Below are positions 60,452 to 64,000 of a DNA stretch of 64,000 nucleotides, in pieces; the first letter of the stretch is position 1, and the number at the start of each line of letters is the position of its first letter. Made by a program: the position numbers and the translations under genes. The stretch is from Trichoplax sp. H2. Taxonomy: Eukaryota; Placozoa; Uniplacotomia; Trichoplacea. Location of the stretch: contig NOWV01000151.1 in assembly GCA_003344405.1 (NCBI GenBank), forward strand, positions 121,706-185,705, written 5' to 3'. The notes beneath the pieces are model-generated. The model was not told where the DNA came from. It worked only from the letters and a program-made list of their open reading frames with translations, and searched no databases.

Positions 60452-62432
60452 CTAATGTTGCTTTCTACGGAACGAGCAACCTGAAAGCAGATAAGAATAA
60501 CATAAGCATTCGCAGTCAGTTTCTATCAACGTTAATGCTAGCAATTTTATCGTACCTTCAGTTAGCCTACATCGCCCACCGGTTGGCTGCGATAAAACGG
60601 TAGAGCAGCTAACACATAAAACTACAGTTTGAGCGTGGCTAAATACCGTCGTTATCTTAAAACATCCTGCAAGTGAAATAATGCCAGTTAAACAAGTCAC
60701 TTGACAAGAATTTGGCAATAGAATTTTTACTAACCAGGGCATTTAACATCCATAAAGTAGGAATTAGGGCTTTGCACTAGTCTTTTCAATTTGTGCTTCC
60801 TGCGTTCTTCTTTACGATTCGGGTGTAACAAATCTCGCGGAAGCTATTTGATTATGAATAGTAATCAAAAGTTAAAGCGTGCCATACTGTACGTAACTGA
60901 CAATACACAAGTTCAACATAGTAAGATGCGTCAAAATGTAGAAAGTCAATGTCTAATTTCTGACTATAAACTACCGTGATCACCAATACTGTATTACAAC
61001 ATTACTGTTGACGTAGTTACGGTATGTTGGTTAAAACTGCGACTTTTCAATCAGACGCAACCTTGCAACACTGCCTCATAAATATCAACGTCGCTGCGAC
61101 ACGACAGATACTACCCTAGTACACAATCAAGTTCTGTAAAATTTTGCCCTTCCGCTACGGGCTTACAGGCTACAGTAGAGTCTGTGACTCATCTCCACCT
61201 AATTTCTGCCAAGCAAATGCACTTTAACTAACCGTTATAGTTCAAAATCGTTAATGTAACTATTTGGTACCCTGTTTCGCAACCATCACGAGATGCAACA
61301 TACAGTATGAACTGAGTCGTGATATTGAACTCAACTAGGCCTTTCGATTCATGCCTCGAATCATGCTTCGTAAGATTGGTGAAACAGGTATCTAAGAGCA
61401 GGACTAGACAGTACCAGAGTCTCCAAGAGAGAACCTTAAAAATGAATTCAACTAGTTCTTTGCAACGGTAATTGATAAGTAATGTTAGGCCGTATACTCT
61501 TTGCACGACTGTGGTATAATACCCTAGATATATTGTAATGAGACGCTAATAAGGCAACATAAGTAATGCTTTCCAATGCAGTAAAACTACCGTAGTACTA
61601 TCAAGATACTGCTTACAGTCTATACTCAAGCATGTCTAGTTGAATACCGTATCGAGTAGTAAGAAATTATCTACCCGTGACGACTAGACTGTTCGATCTG
61701 TGATGCCACCGACTTATATTACTGATATGAAGTAAAATGACACTTTGCGAACTAATTAAAACTCGCTCTACCAGGTACTGTGTGTGGACTGTATAGAGCC
61801 GACTGCATTACAAATAGATGTTGACGAAATTAATTGGACTCGTAAGCCAAGGCAGGGAATACAGTACTGAGTAAGACTACACTGATTGATATCCATAGTA
61901 AAGTCTGAATAGAACAACTTAGCAAAAATAACACTACCATACACAACATGATTCTATGTACGAGTACTTATGCTAGGTGAAAATTTTGTGTAAAAGCTTC
62001 ATTTTGTACACTACTAAAAATGATTGTTTAATTGAAAGAAAATTCTAATGTACTAGAACTAGCAGATATGACTCCTGTATTGGATTTGATCCGATTTATT
62101 AACTAGTTCATCTTTCACGGCAAATTATTGGCGATCATTTTATCAACTTTTTCGCTGACGATGCACAATGTCTATAGCGACAGGGTGCATCCCTTTGGCA
62201 GTACCGTATCGTGTTTCAATCTTTCATTTCAACAGTATGATCCATTGCAAAACTACACACACAAAACACATGTATTGCGAAGCAATCGAATACAACTAGT
62301 ACTTCAATTTTGGTAGAATAGACATAGAAGGCAATGATGACAAGGAATAGGATTTGTAAATTGTAAAAATAACCTTCATCCGCACGCAAATGCAGCGCAA
62401 TGATGATTCGAATTTGCTATACTTACAGGCAT
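60452..62432 (-). CDS. RPS27: 40S ribosomal protein S27 (RPS27), 4 coding exons
   Basis: Zinc-binding protein of the small ribosomal subunit. Minus-strand exons 62432-62427, 60843-60735, 60666-60556 and 60480-60452 join in phase to 84 codons plus stop, the human length. The first coding exon holds only ATGCCT before a perfect GTAAGT donor. A very short start-codon exon is, as far as I recall, also how the human gene begins. Exon 2 gives [20 protein letters not shown] and [16 protein letters not shown]. Exon 3 gives [20 protein letters not shown] with the C4 zinc ribbon (CPGC...CVSC) and [16 protein letters not shown]. Exon 4 gives CSFRRKQH. A continuous frame across introns 2 and 3 (60742-60452) is a coincidence of short open introns. 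Start exon placement rests on phase, donor quality and the TOP leader. Confidence 0.95.
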
Positions 62433-62474
62433 TTTGACTCCTCGTGCTACCAATAAGGCGGAAAGAAAAGGAAG
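62433..62474 (-). promoter_or_regulatory. RPS27 leader with 5'TOP-like tract
   Basis: On the minus strand the pyrimidine run CTTCCTTTTCTTTCC starts at 62474, 42 bases before the ATG. Terminal oligopyrimidine tracts beginning with C mark transcription starts of animal ribosomal protein genes and confer mTOR-dependent translation. The start site at 62474 is inferred from this tract. Confidence 0.6.
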
Positions 62475-62579
62475 ATCTCCGCGTGTACAGCATGTATTTG
62501 TATAAGTAACGACTCTTGTGGGGTAGACGTGGTTGGATTTGCAGGGGCTTTCCAGTAGTGTGTAGCTTGTACAGGCGAA

Positions 62580-63166
62580 GGGTCTCTAGTACAGACTACA
62601 GACCTGTGCTTCACTTATGTACAGTATAGTACAGTACTATATCACAGTACATTGTACTGTGAGGACCGAAGAGAACTGTACACTGTACACTGTACAGACA
62701 GAAGAGTACAGTACAGTACAGCACTATACTGTACATTGTACAACTGTACTGTGTTGTGTATTACTGTCTAGAGTTGATACTAACAACTGTATTGAAAGTT
62801 CGTCCTGCACTACTCTCCATGAGCCTTACAGTATATGTACTGTAAGTCAAATACTGTACACTGTACTCTACCCAGACGCAAGGATTCACTAGTGCCACAA
62901 GAGTAAGTTATAACCGTAAGCTGATAGGCGTTTCTTTTACCTCGTCCTGTGGGTGTATCAACATGAGTAAGTAAAAAGCAGACTGCTGACCAAGGTTTAC
63001 TAACAGTAAAAGCATTTGTTCATTTGTTCGTGTTCATGTAACAACCAAGTAGCAGTACAGTATAAGAGCGATATACTGTACAGCAAGTACAGTACACCAG
63101 GTAATATCCGTATTTACAGTACTTTATCCTACAGTCAGCTGGTACAGTACTGTACTGTACTGTACG
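62580..63166. promoter_or_regulatory. Palindrome-rich region upstream of RPS27
   Basis: Clusters of GTACAGTAC/GTACTGTAC motifs run from 62618 to 62865 (for example TACACTGTACACTGTACAG, GTACAGTACAGTACAGCACT) and again at 63052-63166. Frames through it (62617-62892) are low-complexity. No gene was recognised. Confidence 0.55.
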
Positions 63167-63259
63167 CTAAAAATGATTGAGAATGCTATACTGTACACTA
63201 AAAATGATTGAGAACGCTCTACAGTACACTAAAAATGATTGAGAATGCTTCACTATACT
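63167..63259. repeat. Three copies of a 31-bp direct repeat
   Basis: CTAAAAATGATTGAGAA starts at 63167, 63198 and 63229, each followed by (T/C)GCT(A/C/T)... and a TACTGTAC/TACAGTAC block. Confidence 0.9.
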
Positions 63260-63270
63260 GTACTGTACAG

Positions 63271-63956
63271 TGCTGCACTGAACTGTAATCAGGACGCTGT
63301 CGCCTGCTTGAACACAATACTGTAACTCATTCAGCCATCATGGATGGGACGCTTGGAAGGACAGGACTGTTCCCAACACGGTCAACATGTTACCTTATGC
63401 AACGTCAGTTGTTGCCAGAATGCTATACTGTACATACACTGTACAGTGCTGCACTGAACTGTAATCAGGACGCTGTCGCCTGCTTGAACACAATACTGTA
63501 ACTCATTCAGCCATCATGGACGGGACGCTTGGAGGGACAGGACTGTATCCAACACGGTCAACATGTTACTCTTTGCAACGCCAGTTGTTGCCAGAATGCT
63601 ATACTGTACTGTACAGTACATACTGTACACTGTACAGTGCTGCACTGAACTGTAATCAGGACGCTGTCACCCTGCTTGAACACAATACTGTAACCCATCC
63701 AGCCGTCGTGGACGGGACGCTTGGAGGGACAGGATTGTACCCAACACGGTCAACATGTTACCTTATGCAACGCCAGTTGTTGCCAGAATGCTATACTGTC
63801 ATACACTGTACAGTGCTGCACTGAACTATAATCAGGACGCTGTCGCCTGCTTGAACACAATACTGTAACTCATCCAGCCATCATGGACGGGACGCTTGGA
63901 AGGACAAGACTGTATCCAACACGGTCAACATGTTACCATATGCAACGCCAGTTGGT
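63271..63956. repeat. Tandem array of 176-191 bp units, four copies
   Basis: TGCTGCACTGAACT starts at 63271, 63447, 63638 and 63814. Each unit contains AATCAGGACGCTGTC, CTTGAACACAATACTGTAAC, GGGACGCTTGGA(A/G)GGACA and CAACACGGTCAACATGTTAC. Units are joined by variable GTACTGTACAGTACA linkers, which account for the period change. The fourth copy breaks off near 63955 (CCAGTTGGTAAATG). The frame at 63516-63824 spans repeats and is not a gene. Confidence 0.95.
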
Positions 63957-64000
63957 AAATGAATCTTAAATAGGGCAGGATTACAACATCAGTACTGTAC

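Noticed and set aside
60452-60742. Single 96-codon gene on the minus strand
   Set aside because: The frame includes two open introns. The conserved RPS27 protein is recovered only after splicing ([13 protein letters not shown]...RLTEG joined to CSFRRKQH).
63516-63824. 102-codon open frame on the plus strand
   Set aside because: It runs through tandem repeat units and their palindromic linkers. The protein repeats itself (MDGTLGGTGLYPTRSTCY, then nearly the same again) and has no family signature.
63271-63956. Possible CRISPR array
   Set aside because: The repeated units are 176-191 bp without unique spacers, and the window is a metazoan genome.

Overview
This is a eukaryotic, clearly metazoan, AT-rich genomic window of about 64 kb. 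Genes are split by many small GT-AG introns. The exons encode animal-type proteins that I could align by eye to well-known vertebrate families, often over their full length and with matching intron phases. The mixture (a DPP8/9 peptidase, a DSTYK-type kinase-like protein, a relaxin/LGR-type rhodopsin-family GPCR, HYPK, SECISBP2, SLC25A44, HDHD2, ferrochelatase, HINT1, RPS27), the composition and the mostly compact introns suggest an early-branching animal, most likely a placozoan (Trichoplax or Hoilungia). That species guess is inference; the animal assignment is firm.

Layout, left to right. 1-6.6 kb: mostly non-coding, with one first-exon-like GPCR fragment (minus strand, 1300-1521), some decayed-looking open segments (4.3-5.5 kb) and a tandem repeat array (about 5.6-6.4 kb). 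6.7-12.8 kb: a complete 20-exon DPP8/9 gene (+). 15.1-20.95 kb: a complete 7-exon DSTYK-like gene (+) joining a P-loop domain to a kinase fold that lacks its catalytic residues. 21-27 kb: gene-poor. 27.2-28.2 kb: a single-exon RXFP/LGR-type GPCR (-). 31.4-32.75 kb: HYPK (-), head-to-head with SECISBP2 (+, 33.8-39.1 kb, 13 exons). 39.8-41.1 kb: a broken Helitron/PIF1-type helicase relic, partly duplicated on either side of a 20-base assembly gap. 43.5-44.9 kb: SLC25A44-like mitochondrial carrier (-), head-to-head with HDHD2 (+, 47.1-52.9 kb, first intron 4.35 kb). 53.9-56.8 kb: ferrochelatase (-, 8 exons including a mitochondrial presequence exon), head-to-head with HINT1 (+, 58.1-60.1 kb). 60.45-62.43 kb: ribosomal protein S27 (-), convergent with HINT1, with a tiny first coding exon and a 5'TOP-like leader. 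62.6-64 kb: palindrome-rich DNA and a tandem array of about 180-bp units.

The genes are mostly housekeeping and have no obvious shared pathway, although selenoprotein synthesis (SECISBP2), ribosome-associated N-acetylation (HYPK), translation (RPS27) and mitochondrial metabolism (FECH, SLC25A44) are all present. Three head-to-head pairs share intergenic regions of about 1.1-2.2 kb. Clusters of palindromic TACTGTACAGTA-like motifs lie in these shared upstream regions and also upstream of DPP8/9, the DSTYK-like gene and RPS27. This is the most intriguing unexplained pattern in the window. No tRNA, rRNA or CRISPR array was recognised.
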